This document shows positions 42,284 through 51,577 of a stretch of 64,000 nt of DNA, one piece after another. Origin of the DNA: Dyella_B humi (GTDB lineage: Bacteria > Pseudomonadota > Gammaproteobacteria > Xanthomonadales > Rhodanobacteraceae); NCBI RefSeq assembly GCF_044904605.1, contig NZ_JADIKI010000023.1:186001-250000 (forward strand), written 5' to 3'. A model generated the notes under the pieces. That model saw only the letters and a program-made list of their open reading frames with translations, had not been told where the DNA came from and ran no database searches. How positions within the stretch are numbered: the stretch's first letter is position 1; each line of letters starts with the position of its first letter. Both the position numbers and the translations under genes were made by a program.

Positions 42284-44019
42284 GGCTGCAGCCGCTTCAA
42301 GGTTTGTTGCAAGGTGACGTTGTGCGGATCCACGCGGCGCACTTCATCGAACACTTGCTGCGCCTGTTCGCGACGCCCTTGCTTCCACAGCACTTCGCCC
42401 AGATGCACGCCAACGTCGGCATCCTTGCCCGTCTGCCATGCGTTGCGCAGCACCTCGACAGCCTGGTCCAGATGACCGAGCCGGTATTGCAGCCAGCCCC
42501 AGGAATCGGCGATGGAAGGATCGTTCGGTTTCGCCGCCCGCGCCGCGGCAATCAGCCGTTCCGCCTCAGACAGATCACGTCCTGAATCGGCAAGCGTGAA
42601 GCCCAGCGCATTACTGGCGTCGATATCGTCGGGCTTGACCTGCAGCAGGCGGCGGAAATCGGCCACGGCCGGGTCGATCTTGCCGATCTCCGCGTACGCT
42701 AGCCCGCGGCCGTACAAGAGGTCCGGATCGTCCGGCGCCACCTGCAGGGCGTGGCTAAATGAATCGATAGCCTCGGTGTAGCGCTTCTCGCGCAGGTAGA
42801 GATCGGCATCCACCTCATACGCGCGGCGCAGTTGCGCCGGCTGGTCCAGATAATCCGTCTGCATTTCGGCCAATTGCTGGTGCGCTTCCGCGCTGCGCCC
42901 CAGATCCTGCAGCAAGATCGCGCTGCGCAAATCGGCGTCGAAGGCATGGTCGTCGTCGTCGGGCACTTGGTCGTACCACTTCAGCGCCTCGTCCTTGCGG
43001 CCGAGCACTTCGGCCAACTGACCAAGCAGATAGGCACTGGCATTGCGCACGTCGTCGGGTGACTGCGAGAGCTGCTTGTAGACCTGCTCCAGCGTCTTGT
43101 TGTCCTTGGCGTTGGCGGCCAGGGCGGCGCGCAGCGCGTAGGTCTGGGCGTTCTGCGGGCCCTTTTCCAGCAGGTGCGACGCCTGCGCGTACTGGCCGCT
43201 TTGGCCCAACAAGGAAGCATAGGTCAGGCGCAGGCCGATGTTGTCGGGGTCCTTCACCTGCGCCTGGCGCAGCAGGCTGAGGCCGCCGCTGCGGTCCCCA
43301 TTGTTGAGTTTCAGCTGCGCGGCCCAGGCGTATGTCTCGGCTGTGCCAAAACGCTTCAAGGCGCCGTCGGCGATTTGTTGAGCGTAGGCATGGCGGCCCA
43401 ATTGCTCACCCAACTCGCTCATCGCCAGCCACGCCTTGGGATCGGCCGGCAGACGGTCGGGTGTGGCCAGGGACTCCAGCAAATTGGCGGCGAGCGCCTG
43501 ATCGCGACTGCCGATCAGCACGCGGCCGAACATGCGCCAGGCATCCTTGTCGCCGCTGGTGATCAGTGCCGAGAGCTGCCGGCGGGCTTCTTCGGTCTTC
43601 CCCTGCTCCACCGCAAGCTGGGCGCGCGCCTGCGCCAGTTGCGCCGGGGTCGCGCCTAGCACCTGCCAGCGGTCGATGGCGCGCTGTGCGGCGTCCGGAT
43701 TGTGGATGGCGATGGCCAGCGCGGCGGCCTTGCCGGCCACTTCCGGGTCGCGGGAGATCATCATCGCCTTGTCATAGGACTGCGACGCGGCCTTGAGATC
43801 GGCGCCGGACAACGCCAATTCACCGGCCAGCAACTGGGCCAGCAGGTCGTGGTCCGGGTCGGGTGTGGCCACGACTATCCGCGCCAGCGGCTGCGGCGAC
43901 GCCGTCGATGGAGTGGCTGTCCGATGAGGCACCGCCGCGCACCCGGTCAGGACAAGCACGAACCACCCATACGCAACAAACCGTCGCACTTGCTTGAACT
44001 CGACCGTCCTGCTCAGCAC
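42280..44019 (-). CDS. Tetratricopeptide-repeat lipoprotein
   Basis: 579-residue protein from a GTG start with GGAGG upstream. An N-terminal hydrophobic segment ends in a lipobox (LVLTGC), so it is probably a membrane-anchored periplasmic lipoprotein. The rest is TPR-like helical repeats, clearest in the last third (AIDSFSHALQVAPDDPDLLYGRGLAYAEIG; ADSWGWLQYRLGHLDQAVEVL). A similar TPR protein is encoded next to lolB in other gammaproteobacteria, e.g. Pseudomonas. The overlap with lolB suggests a role in envelope or lipoprotein biogenesis (inference). Diverges from hemA. Confidence 0.85.
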   Translation of the reverse strand: MLSRTVEFKQVRRFVAYGWFVLVLTGCAAVPHRTATPSTASPQPLARIVVATPDPDHDLLAQLLAGELALSGADLKAASQSYDKAMMISRDPEVAGKAAALAIAIHNPDAAQRAIDRWQVLGATPAQLAQARAQLAVEQGKTEEARRQLSALITSGDKDAWRMFGRVLIGSRDQALAANLLESLATPDRLPADPKAWLAMSELGEQLGRHAYAQQIADGALKRFGTAETYAWAAQLKLNNGDRSGGLSLLRQAQVKDPDNIGLRLTYASLLGQSGQYAQASHLLEKGPQNAQTYALRAALAANAKDNKTLEQVYKQLSQSPDDVRNASAYLLGQLAEVLGRKDEALKWYDQVPDDDDHAFDADLRSAILLQDLGRSAEAHQQLAEMQTDYLDQPAQLRRAYEVDADLYLREKRYTEAIDSFSHALQVAPDDPDLLYGRGLAYAEIGKIDPAVADFRRLLQVKPDDIDASNALGFTLADSGRDLSEAERLIAAARAAKPNDPSIADSWGWLQYRLGHLDQAVEVLRNAWQTGKDADVGVHLGEVLWKQGRREQAQQVFDEVRRVDPHNVTLQQTLKRLQP

Positions 44020-44111
44020 ACTATTCCTCCAACCTCATCGCCGTTTTGGCCCGCTAGGGATACTCTAGTCTACGCCGGCCAACGCCCGTCGCCCTCACTC
44101 GCATCACGTCA

Positions 44112-45392
44112 ATGAAGCTGATCGCCCTCGGGCTCAACCACCTCACCGCGCCGGTCAGCCTGCGCGAACAGGTTGCGTTCGACGATGATGAGACCGCCGC
44201 CGCCCTGCGTGAGCTTGCGCACGAACCCGGCGTTGAGGAAGCGCTGATCCTTTCCACCTGCAACCGTACCGAACTTTACGTCAGCGTAACGGCGGGCGCG
44301 GAAAACATTCCGCAAGAATGGCTCAGTCGTCATCACCGTCTGACTCCCGGCAAGCTTGACGAGTTCCTGTATCGCCATGATGACGAGGCGGCCGTGAGAC
44401 ATATGTTTCGGGTCGCCACGGGCCTCGATTCGATGGTGCTGGGTGAGCCGCAAATTCTCGGTCAGGTGAAGGACGCCTATCAGCAGGCGCGCGAAGCCAA
44501 CGCGCTGAAGACCTCGATGGATCGCTTGCTGCAGCACACCTTCGCCGTGGCCAAGCGCGTGCGCACCGATACGCGCATCGGCGCACACACCGTGTCGGTG
44601 GCCTTCACCGCCGTACGGCTGGCCGAGCGGGTGTTCACTGACTTGCGCCAGGCCTGTGTGCTCTTGATCGGCGCAGGTGACACCATCGAACTGGCGGTGC
44701 GCCACCTTGCCGAAAAACAGGTGCGCCGGCTGATCGTGGCCAACCGCACGCTGGAAAACGCGCAGGAGCTGGCCAGCCGCCACGGCGGCTACGCGATTTC
44801 GCTGCACGATCTTCCGCAACATCTCGCGGAAGCGGACATCGTCATCGCCTCCACCGCCGCACGGCAACCGGTGCTGACGCGCGCGATGGTGGAAAAAGCC
44901 ATCGCCGCGCGCCGCCGCAAGCCGATGTTCATGGTCGACATCGCCGTGCCTCGCGACATCGAACCTGCAGTCGGCGAACTGGGAGACGTCTATCTCTACG
45001 GTATCGACGATCTGCGGCAGGTCATCGATGACAACCGCCGCTCGCGCGAAACCGCCGCTCGCGAGGCGGACGCAATCATCGATCTGCAGGTCGAGCGCTA
45101 CATGGCCTGGCGTCGTGCACTCACCGTACGCAACCCAGCCGTCGACCTGCGCGTGCATGCCGAAACCTATCGCGACCAGGTGCTGGAAAAGGCGCGCGCC
45201 ATGCTCGCGCGCGGCAAGTCGCCGGACGAAGCGCTGGCGTTCCTGGCCAACACGCTGACGAACAAACTGCTGCATCATCCGAGCGCGCGGCTGCGCGAAG
45301 CCACGCTCAACGGCGATCATGATCTCCTGCATGCCGCAGGACGTCTGTACGGCCTGGACGAGGACGAAAAAGCAGGGACGAGCGACGAATAG
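44112..45392 (+). CDS. hemA: Glutamyl-tRNA reductase
   Basis: Reduces glutamyl-tRNA to glutamate-1-semialdehyde, the first step of C5 tetrapyrrole synthesis. 426 residues: catalytic Cys in STCNRTELY, signature FRVATGLDSMVLGEPQILGQVK, NADPH-binding LLIGAGDTIEL, and the C-terminal dimerisation helices. Divergent from the lolB group and 72 nt before prfA. The long open frame on the opposite strand is a shadow. Confidence 0.98.
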   Translation: MKLIALGLNHLTAPVSLREQVAFDDDETAAALRELAHEPGVEEALILSTCNRTELYVSVTAGAENIPQEWLSRHHRLTPGKLDEFLYRHDDEAAVRHMFRVATGLDSMVLGEPQILGQVKDAYQQAREANALKTSMDRLLQHTFAVAKRVRTDTRIGAHTVSVAFTAVRLAERVFTDLRQACVLLIGAGDTIELAVRHLAEKQVRRLIVANRTLENAQELASRHGGYAISLHDLPQHLAEADIVIASTAARQPVLTRAMVEKAIAARRRKPMFMVDIAVPRDIEPAVGELGDVYLYGIDDLRQVIDDNRRSRETAAREADAIIDLQVERYMAWRRALTVRNPAVDLRVHAETYRDQVLEKARAMLARGKSPDEALAFLANTLTNKLLHHPSARLREATLNGDHDLLHAAGRLYGLDEDEKAGTSDE

Positions 45393-45464
45393 CGAGAGCG
45401 GCTGGCTGCCGCGTTACGCACGTTCCATCGCTTTGCTCATCCCTCCTTAGCCCTCGTCCTTTTC

Positions 45465-46544
45465 ATGACCCCATCCATTCGCCGTAAACTCGAAGCCACC
45501 GTCGAACGCCACGAAGAACTCGCCCTGCTGCTTGGCCAGGCCGACGTGCTGGCCGACAACACACGCTTTCGCGAACTGTCGCGCGAATACGCGCAGTTGC
45601 AACCGGTCGCCGACGCCATGCGCGAACTGGCTAATGCGGAGCGCGAACTCACCGATGCACGCGCCATGCTGGACGATCCGGAGCTGCGCGACATGGCTGC
45701 CGAGGATGTTGCGCGCCTGGATGCGCACACGGCCAAGCTCGACAGCGAACTGCAACTGCTGCTGATTCCCAAGGATCCGCGCGACGAAGCCAACCTGTTC
45801 CTCGAAGTGCGCGCCGGTTCGGGCGGCGACGAGGCCGCCATCTTCGCCGGCGACCTGTTCCGCATGTACACCCGCTATGCCGAACGCCAGCGCTGGCAAG
45901 TGGAAGTGCTGAGCGAAAACCCGGGCGAACACGGTGGCTACAAGGAAATCATCGCGCGTATCGAAGGCAAGGGCGCGTACTCGCGGCTGAAATTCGAATC
46001 GGGCGTGCATTGCGTGAAACGCGTGCCATTGACCGAATCGCAAGGACGCGTGCACACCTCCACCGCCACCGTGGCCGTGCTTCCCGAGCTGGATGAAATC
46101 GAAGCGATCGAGATATCCCCCGCAGACCTCAAGGTCGACACCTTCCGCGCCTCTGGCGCTGGCGGCCAGCACGTCAACAAGACCGATTCGGCGATCCGCA
46201 TCACGCATTTGCCCAGCGGCATCGTGGTGGAATGCCAGGACGAGCGCAGTCAGCACAAGAACCGCGCGCGCGCGATGAGCCTGCTCAAGGCGCGCCTGCT
46301 CGACGAGGCGCAATCCAAGCAGACCGCCGAACAGGCGCAATCGCGCCGCCTTCAAGTGGGTACGGGCGACCGCAGCCAGCGCATCCGCACCTATCGCTAC
46401 AAGGACAACCTGATCACCGACCATCGCATCGGCCTGGATCTGCACAACCTCCCGGATGTCATGCAAGGCCACCTGGATGACCTGTTCGGCGCGTTGACGC
46501 GGGAGCATCAGGCGGATGAGTTGAAGTCGCTGGCAGGGCATTGA
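45465..46544 (+). CDS. prfA: Peptide chain release factor 1
   Basis: Reads UAA and UAG stop codons and triggers peptide release. 359 residues; the GGQ motif is in GAGGQHVNKTDSAIRITH, and the codon-reading tripeptide reads PLT (RVPLTESQGRVHTS), a variant of the E. coli PAT motif that keeps Pro-x-Thr. Follows hemA as in E. coli, but prmC, which methylates the GGQ Gln, does not follow. Confidence 0.98.
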   Translation: MTPSIRRKLEATVERHEELALLLGQADVLADNTRFRELSREYAQLQPVADAMRELANAERELTDARAMLDDPELRDMAAEDVARLDAHTAKLDSELQLLLIPKDPRDEANLFLEVRAGSGGDEAAIFAGDLFRMYTRYAERQRWQVEVLSENPGEHGGYKEIIARIEGKGAYSRLKFESGVHCVKRVPLTESQGRVHTSTATVAVLPELDEIEAIEISPADLKVDTFRASGAGGQHVNKTDSAIRITHLPSGIVVECQDERSQHKNRARAMSLLKARLLDEAQSKQTAEQAQSRRLQVGTGDRSQRIRTYRYKDNLITDHRIGLDLHNLPDVMQGHLDDLFGALTREHQADELKSLAGH

Positions 46545-46614
46545 GCACTGCGATTCGCGCTACGCTTGCACCAGGGGGAATGGGCTTGAGGGGGCCGTCT
46601 TGCGAAGAAGCCGC

Positions 46615-46701
46615 GTAGGTTGGGGTGAGGTGCAGCCGAACCCCGACGTCGTCATGCATGCATCTTCGCGTTGGGGTCCGCGTGCGCTCACCCCAACCTA
46701 C
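46615..46701. repeat. Palindromic repeat, GTAGGTTGGGGTGAG arms (copy 1)
   Basis: Perfect 15-bp terminal inverted repeat (46615-46629 with 46687-46701) around a 57-nt core holding a second, imperfect pair ACCCCGACG/CGTTGGGGT. A homologous copy lies at 51971-52046, sharing the right arm CGCTCACCCCAAC and a TCGTCATG core. Intergenic between prfA and the OGT-like gene; probably a dispersed REP-like element. Confidence 0.75.
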
Positions 46702-46760
46702 TCATTGCGCCGGCATGACGGTGCTTGCCCGCTTTTGCTAATCCGATTCGTTTTTCCCCG

Positions 46761-48863
46761 ATGACCGACGCCGCATCCACCAACATCGCCTCCACCTTGC
46801 AAAAGCTCAGCGAACTGCTACAGCGGAACGCCGACGAAGAAGCTGCCCAGTTCGCCGCAACGGCGCGGCGCCAATTTCCGGTGTCGGCTGATTTAATCCG
46901 TCTACATGGCGTGGCCCTGCTGCGCCTTGGTCGTCGACGCGAGGCGCAAGTGGCGATGAATCGCGCCGCGGAGCTGGCACCGGACAACGTCGAACTGCAA
47001 TGCAATCTGGCCAGCCTCGCCATGGCCGACGGCAAAACCAGCGCCGCCATCGAACGGTTGCAGAAAGCGCTGGCGCGCACGCCGGGCCATCCTGCCTTGC
47101 TGCAAGCGTTGGGCGCAGCCTACATGTCCACCGGCCAGCATGTGCAGGGGCGCGATGCGTTCGCGCAGGCGTTGAAAAGCCTGCCGCAGCACCCGACCAT
47201 CTGCCTCAACCTTGCGGCGGCAGAAATGGAACTGGGGCATCTGGAGCAAGCCGAACCGCTGGTACGCCAGGCCCTGCAGCAGGCGCCGCAATCCGACCTT
47301 GCCCACGCGATGCTTGGTCATCTGCTGCATATGCGGCGCCGTCCGAGCGAAGCCGCCGCCTCGCTACTGCAGGCCGGCAAGCTGGCGCCGAACAATGTGC
47401 AACACATGTTCCAGGCTGCGTTGATATTGGACGAAGCTGGCGATCTTACCGGCGCGCACGATGCTTTCACCGAATCGCTAGCGCGAGCACCCGATTCGGT
47501 GCCGGTCATGGGGCAACTGCTGTTCACTCGCCGCCGGCTTTGCCGCTGGCAGGATATCGATGCGCTCAGCGAGCGCGTGATCTATGCCGTCTCCGAAGGC
47601 GAAGCGGGCATTCATCCGCTCTCCTTCCTCGCCGAAGATGTCGATGCGGCGCTGCAATTGCGCTGCGCGAAAACCTATGCCGCACTGATCGAAAACCAGG
47701 CCGCCGCTTTCCGCCCGCAGCTCAACCTGCGCCACGCGCTGCCGTTGCCGGATGCACCGATCCGTGTCGGCATGCTGGCAGAAGGGTTCTATGAAACCGC
47801 CGTCGGCCATCACATCGTTGGCTTGATCGAAGCGCTGGCCGATAGCGATCTGGACGTCCATCTGTTCGCTACCACGCCCGACGACGGCAGTGCCGTGCGG
47901 CGTCGCCTCTCCGCGGCAGCGACGCTACATGACATATCCGCTTTGAATCGCGTGCAAGTTGCCTCACTGATCCATGGCGCGGGGATCGAAGTGCTGTTCG
48001 ATCTCAATGGTTATCGCAGCCGCGGCAACGCGGAACTGATGGCCTTGTGCCCCGCGCCCATTCAGGTCGGCTGGCTGGGCTATACCGGCAGTTCCGGCGC
48101 GCCGTGGATGGATTACCTGCTCACCGACGCCGTCGTGCTGCCACGCGAACTGCGCGAGCACGTCAGCGAAAGAGTGATCCGCCTGCCGCGCTGCCAGCAG
48201 CCAAACGATCCGAACCGTGTGCAGACGCAAGCACCATCGCGCGCGGATTGCGGTCTGCCGGAAAAAGGCGTCGTGTTCGCTTGCCTGCATGAAACACAAG
48301 CGATCAACCCGGCGGTGTTCGCGCGTTGCATGCTGATCCTGCAGCAGGTTCCCGACAGCGTACTGTGGCTGCTCGCAGGACCGGCGAATACGGATGAACG
48401 GCTACGGCATGCGGCAAGCGCGCTCGACGTCGATCCGAAACGCCTCGTCTTCATGCCGCGCCGGTCCTACCAGGAATACCTGGCGTGCTACGCCCATGTG
48501 GATCTTCTTCTGGATACGCTACCCATCAACTCACGCGCCACCGCATCGGACGCCCTATGGGCCGGATGCCCAGTGCTCACACGCACCGGCGAAACCATGG
48601 CGTCTCGCACGGTCACCAGCTTGCTGCATCACCTTGGACTGCCGGAATTGATCATGGGCGACAACACCTCGTTCATCGGCATGGCGACCGAGCTGGGCAA
48701 TAACCCGGAAGCGCTGGCGACGCTGCGGCAGCATCTCATGCAGCAGCGCAATGAAAGTCCTTTGTTCGACGTGCAAGGTTTTGCGGCGGATTTTCGCCGC
48801 GCGGTGCGGACGATCAGCGCGCGATATCGCATCGGGCGGCCGCCAAGCGATGTGAACCTGTAA
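46761..48863 (+). CDS. TPR protein with O-GlcNAc transferase-like (GT41/SPINDLY) domain, active site divergent
   Basis: 700 residues from the ATG at 46761 (an in-frame TTG at 46725 is less likely). Residues about 10-240 are TPR repeats; about 335-690 match the bacterial OGT/SPINDLY GT-B fold: HLFATTPDDGSAVRRRL, CPAPIQVGWLGYTGSSGAPWMDYLLTD, VPDSVLWLLAGPAN, SDALWAGCPVLTRTGETMASR. Compared from memory with human OGT and Xanthomonas OGT, the catalytic His of NHPT is Thr346, the UDP-phosphate Lys of YKxxP is Ala514, and the HTT nucleotide motif is Arg592-Ala593-Thr594. It may be inactive, a scaffold, or use another donor. Stands alone after prfA. Confidence 0.8.
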   Translation: MTDAASTNIASTLQKLSELLQRNADEEAAQFAATARRQFPVSADLIRLHGVALLRLGRRREAQVAMNRAAELAPDNVELQCNLASLAMADGKTSAAIERLQKALARTPGHPALLQALGAAYMSTGQHVQGRDAFAQALKSLPQHPTICLNLAAAEMELGHLEQAEPLVRQALQQAPQSDLAHAMLGHLLHMRRRPSEAAASLLQAGKLAPNNVQHMFQAALILDEAGDLTGAHDAFTESLARAPDSVPVMGQLLFTRRRLCRWQDIDALSERVIYAVSEGEAGIHPLSFLAEDVDAALQLRCAKTYAALIENQAAAFRPQLNLRHALPLPDAPIRVGMLAEGFYETAVGHHIVGLIEALADSDLDVHLFATTPDDGSAVRRRLSAAATLHDISALNRVQVASLIHGAGIEVLFDLNGYRSRGNAELMALCPAPIQVGWLGYTGSSGAPWMDYLLTDAVVLPRELREHVSERVIRLPRCQQPNDPNRVQTQAPSRADCGLPEKGVVFACLHETQAINPAVFARCMLILQQVPDSVLWLLAGPANTDERLRHAASALDVDPKRLVFMPRRSYQEYLACYAHVDLLLDTLPINSRATASDALWAGCPVLTRTGETMASRTVTSLLHHLGLPELIMGDNTSFIGMATELGNNPEALATLRQHLMQQRNESPLFDVQGFAADFRRAVRTISARYRIGRPPSDVNL

Positions 48864-48883
48864 GTCCCTACTCGGCTACGCGG

Positions 48884-49150
48884 CTAGAAAACAAAGAACC
48901 CTTTCTGCACATCGCCTTCGTACCGGCCGCGAATCACTTCATCCACACGCGCCGCCGGCGGCCCTTGCCGCAGCCATTGCTCAAGTTGATACATGGCGTC
49001 GTCGCTGCCGCTGGCGATCACCTCCACGCTGCCATCGGCAAGATTGCGCGCATGGCCGTGCAACCCGAGCCGCAGCGCCTCGTTGCGTGCGCTGGCGCGA
49101 AAGAACACGCCCTGCACTTTGCCGCTGACGAGGAAACGGGCGCTGCTCAT
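48884..49150 (-). CDS. acyP: Acylphosphatase
   Basis: Hydrolyses carboxyl-phosphate bonds of acyl phosphates. 88 residues, a usual length. The catalytic Arg lies in VSGKVQGVFFRAS and the catalytic Asn in ARNLADGSVEV. 4 nt after the TlpA-like gene, so the last gene of a yihY-tlpA-acyP run. Convergent with the OGT-like gene, with a 20-nt gap. Confidence 0.95.
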   Translation of the reverse strand: MSSARFLVSGKVQGVFFRASARNEALRLGLHGHARNLADGSVEVIASGSDDAMYQLEQWLRQGPPAARVDEVIRGRYEGDVQKGFFVF

Positions 49151-49154
49151 GCCA

Positions 49155-49622
49155 TCACTTGCCGATCGCTGCGCTCAAGGAAGCCGGCGTGATCGGGCCC
49201 ATGAAATGTTTCGCCACCTTGCCGTCCGGCGCAATCAGATAGGTGGTCGGCAAGCCACGTGGTTCGTCGAAATCGGTTAGCGGCTTGTCCATGGTGACCT
49301 GCGCGACAGGAAAGCTCACCGGATGCTTGTCGAGGAATGCGCGGATGTCGGCTGCCTCGGTGTCGTCATAGGCAATGCCGATGGCACGCACGTCGGGGTG
49401 CGTTTTCACGAATTGCGAGATATCCGGCATTTCCTTGATGCATGGCACGCACCAAGTGGCCCAGAAATTCACGATCACCCAATGTCCTCGCTGCGCGGCC
49501 AGGTCGTAAGGCTTGCCGTCCAGTGTCGTCACTTTCAGTGAGGGCTGCGTAGGCATGGCGGCATAAACAGGTGCTGCCAGCAAGCATGCAGCCAGCAACA
49601 GGGACGATGCGAACAACTTCAT
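49155..49622 (-). CDS. TlpA/ResA-like periplasmic thioredoxin
   Basis: 155 residues with an N-terminal signal peptide (LLLAACLLAAPVYA) and a thioredoxin fold. The active site is WATWCVPC, the later cis-Pro is in GLPTTYLIAPDG, and the redoxin domain has the central insert of membrane-associated TlpA proteins. It probably reduces periplasmic disulfides; its partner is unknown. An internal Cys in the signal region might be a lipobox, but LAAC is followed by more hydrophobic residues, so I favour cleavage at VYA-A. Start overlaps the yihY stop (ATGA). Confidence 0.88.
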   Translation of the reverse strand: MKLFASSLLLAACLLAAPVYAAMPTQPSLKVTTLDGKPYDLAAQRGHWVIVNFWATWCVPCIKEMPDISQFVKTHPDVRAIGIAYDDTEAADIRAFLDKHPVSFPVAQVTMDKPLTDFDEPRGLPTTYLIAPDGKVAKHFMGPITPASLSAAIGK

Positions 49623-50908
49623 GTTTCCGATTCCTGCGTGTGTGACACCGGACGCGAAGGCGCCGGAGAGATGCGGACAGGATAAACCTTGTCCAGTCGG
49701 GTACCCAGGGTGGCATCCAGCGTATGCGCCAGACGAGTAAGCAGCGACAACAGTTCCGACGGCAGCTCGATGCCGGATGCGGCCATCTGCTCGGCCGGAT
49801 TCAACGGCAGTCGATAACCGCTGTGCTGGTAGACGTGCAGCAGATCGGTGCTGTCCAGGCTACGCACCAGCGACCAACCACCGGTCTCGTTGCGATGGAT
49901 GAGGCCCGCACGTATCAAGTCATCGAAGTAGGTAGCGATTGCCTCGCTGCGTAGGTAAGGCTCCGCCTCGCGGATAGAAAGCGAATCCACGCAACGCCCA
50001 GCGCGCTGGGCATCTACAAAATGACGCAACACCACTAGCAAACCGAGGAATTCCGAACCTTCCGCCATCGCATCGCACGGCTTTTGGTATTCGAATGCGG
50101 ACAAGGATGCCGCCAACGACGCGCACAAAATCACGATCACCCACGACAGGTAGATCCACAGCAGCAGTAGTGGAATGATCGCCAGTGCGCCGTAGATCTG
50201 CTGGTAGTTGTGCGCGCTTTGCACGTAGTTCGTGAAAACCCAGCGGGCAATTTCGAACAGGATCGCGCCCAGTGCGGCACCGATCGCGGTGTGCTTTTTA
50301 TTGACGCGCCGATTTGGGATGGTGGTGTACATCAACCACAACGTGAGGAATGTCACCACCAGCGGCAACGCTTTCAACAACTCCTGCCCGATGCCCAGTT
50401 GCTCCCCGGCATTGCGCAGCATCGGCACGGCCGCCACGTAGGAAGTCACCGCAATACCGCCGACCACCAGCACCGGGCCCAGCGTAAGCGCGGCCCAATA
50501 CAGCAGCAACCGCGGTCCCCACGGCCGATGCTGGCGCACCTGCCAGATGCGGTTGAGGCGGTCTTCGATGCTGATCATCATCGACACCGCGCTGAAGAGC
50601 ATCACCAGGATGCTGATGCCGGTGAGCTTGCGCGCATTGGAAGCGAAGTCGAGCAGCGTCTTCTGCACCGTCTCCCCCGCTGCCGGCACGAAATTACTGA
50701 AGACGAAGTTGATCAACATGTCGCGCGCTTCCTCGAACATCGGAAACGCCGCGAACATGGCCAGCACGGCTACGGTAAGAGGCACCAGCGAGACCAGCGT
50801 GGTGTAGGAAAGGGCACCGGCCGTCTCGAAGCATTTGTCGTCGAGAAAGCGCCGCCATAAGAAACGGCCCAAGGTCATGGTGCGGTCGCGGTCGATACGC
50901 AGGTTCAT
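49619..50908 (-). CDS. YihY/BrkB family inner-membrane protein
   Basis: 429 residues. The first 280 or so carry the YihY hallmarks: AGALSYTTLVSLVPLTVAVLAMF, EDRLNRIWQV, LLLYWAALTLGPVLV, TIPNRRV and QIYGALAIIPLLLLWIYLSW, with about six TM segments. A cytoplasmic C-terminal extension of some 140 residues, winged-helix-like in places (YFDDLIRAGLIHRNETGGW), goes beyond the 290-residue E. coli protein. Function is not established. Overlaps tlpA by 4 nt. Confidence 0.88.
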   Translation of the reverse strand: MNLRIDRDRTMTLGRFLWRRFLDDKCFETAGALSYTTLVSLVPLTVAVLAMFAAFPMFEEARDMLINFVFSNFVPAAGETVQKTLLDFASNARKLTGISILVMLFSAVSMMISIEDRLNRIWQVRQHRPWGPRLLLYWAALTLGPVLVVGGIAVTSYVAAVPMLRNAGEQLGIGQELLKALPLVVTFLTLWLMYTTIPNRRVNKKHTAIGAALGAILFEIARWVFTNYVQSAHNYQQIYGALAIIPLLLLWIYLSWVIVILCASLAASLSAFEYQKPCDAMAEGSEFLGLLVVLRHFVDAQRAGRCVDSLSIREAEPYLRSEAIATYFDDLIRAGLIHRNETGGWSLVRSLDSTDLLHVYQHSGYRLPLNPAEQMAASGIELPSELLSLLTRLAHTLDATLGTRLDKVYPVRISPAPSRPVSHTQESET

Positions 50909-50977
50909 ACGTCTATCTGCTCAACATCCCTGATCTCACCCGTACACTACCCCATCCTGTCCAGACCGCCCAAGCCA

Positions 50978-51577
50978 ATGAGCGACATTTTGATCCTGTA
51001 CTACAGCCGCACCGGCCATACCGCACAGCTGGCGCGCCTGATCGCCCGCGGCGTGGAGGAAATCCCCGGCATACGCGCGCGCCTGCGCCAGGTTCCGCCG
51101 GTAGCCCCGGTTACTGAACTGGCGCAGCCGCCGGAGCCCGAGGAAGGCGCGCCGTACGTCACCCGGCAGGATCTGAGTGAATGCGTAGGGCTGGCGCTGG
51201 GCAGCCCCACGCGCTTCGGCAACATGGCTGCACCCTTGAAGCACTTTCTGGACAGCACCGGCGCCGAATGGGCAAGCGGCGCGCTGGTGGGCAAGCCGGC
51301 CGCCGTTTTCACCGTCACCAGCACCATGCACGGCGGTCAGGAATCGACGCTGCTGAGCATGGCCCTGCCCCTGCTCCATCACGGCATGCTGCTGCTGGGC
51401 ATTCCATACACCGAACCGGCGCTCAGCCACACGTCGAGCGGCGGTACGCCGTACGGCGCCAGCCACGTGGCCGGCACCAAGGGTGAGAACATCATCAGCG
51501 AGCATGAGCGCGAACTGGCTCGCGCGCTTGGCCGGCGGCTGGCAGATACCGCGCGCAAGCTGGCGGCTGGCACATGA
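50978..51577 (+). CDS. wrbA: NAD(P)H:quinone oxidoreductase, WrbA family flavoprotein
   Basis: 199 residues, flavodoxin-like. FMN phosphate loop YYSRTGHTAQLA at the start; GSPTRFGNMAAPLKHFLDSTG, TSTMHGGQESTLLSM and GGTPYGASHVAG are the WrbA landmarks. Performs two-electron quinone reduction, protecting from redox cycling. Overlaps the DUF2069 gene by 4 nt, an association also seen in Pseudomonas and Xanthomonas. Divergent from yihY. Confidence 0.94.
   Translation: MSDILILYYSRTGHTAQLARLIARGVEEIPGIRARLRQVPPVAPVTELAQPPEPEEGAPYVTRQDLSECVGLALGSPTRFGNMAAPLKHFLDSTGAEWASGALVGKPAAVFTVTSTMHGGQESTLLSMALPLLHHGMLLLGIPYTEPALSHTSSGGTPYGASHVAGTKGENIISEHERELARALGRRLADTARKLAAGT

Noticed and set aside
44109..45332. 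407-codon open frame on the minus strand opposite hemA
   Set aside because: It is the antisense shadow of a highly conserved hemA; the translation has no recognisable domain and is rich in His/Arg/Gln, as expected for antisense frames of GC-rich genes.
46761..48863. OGT-like gene as a pseudogene
   Set aside because: The 700-codon frame is intact, conserved fold motifs remain, and codon use matches neighbours, so active-site change rather than decay is the better reading.
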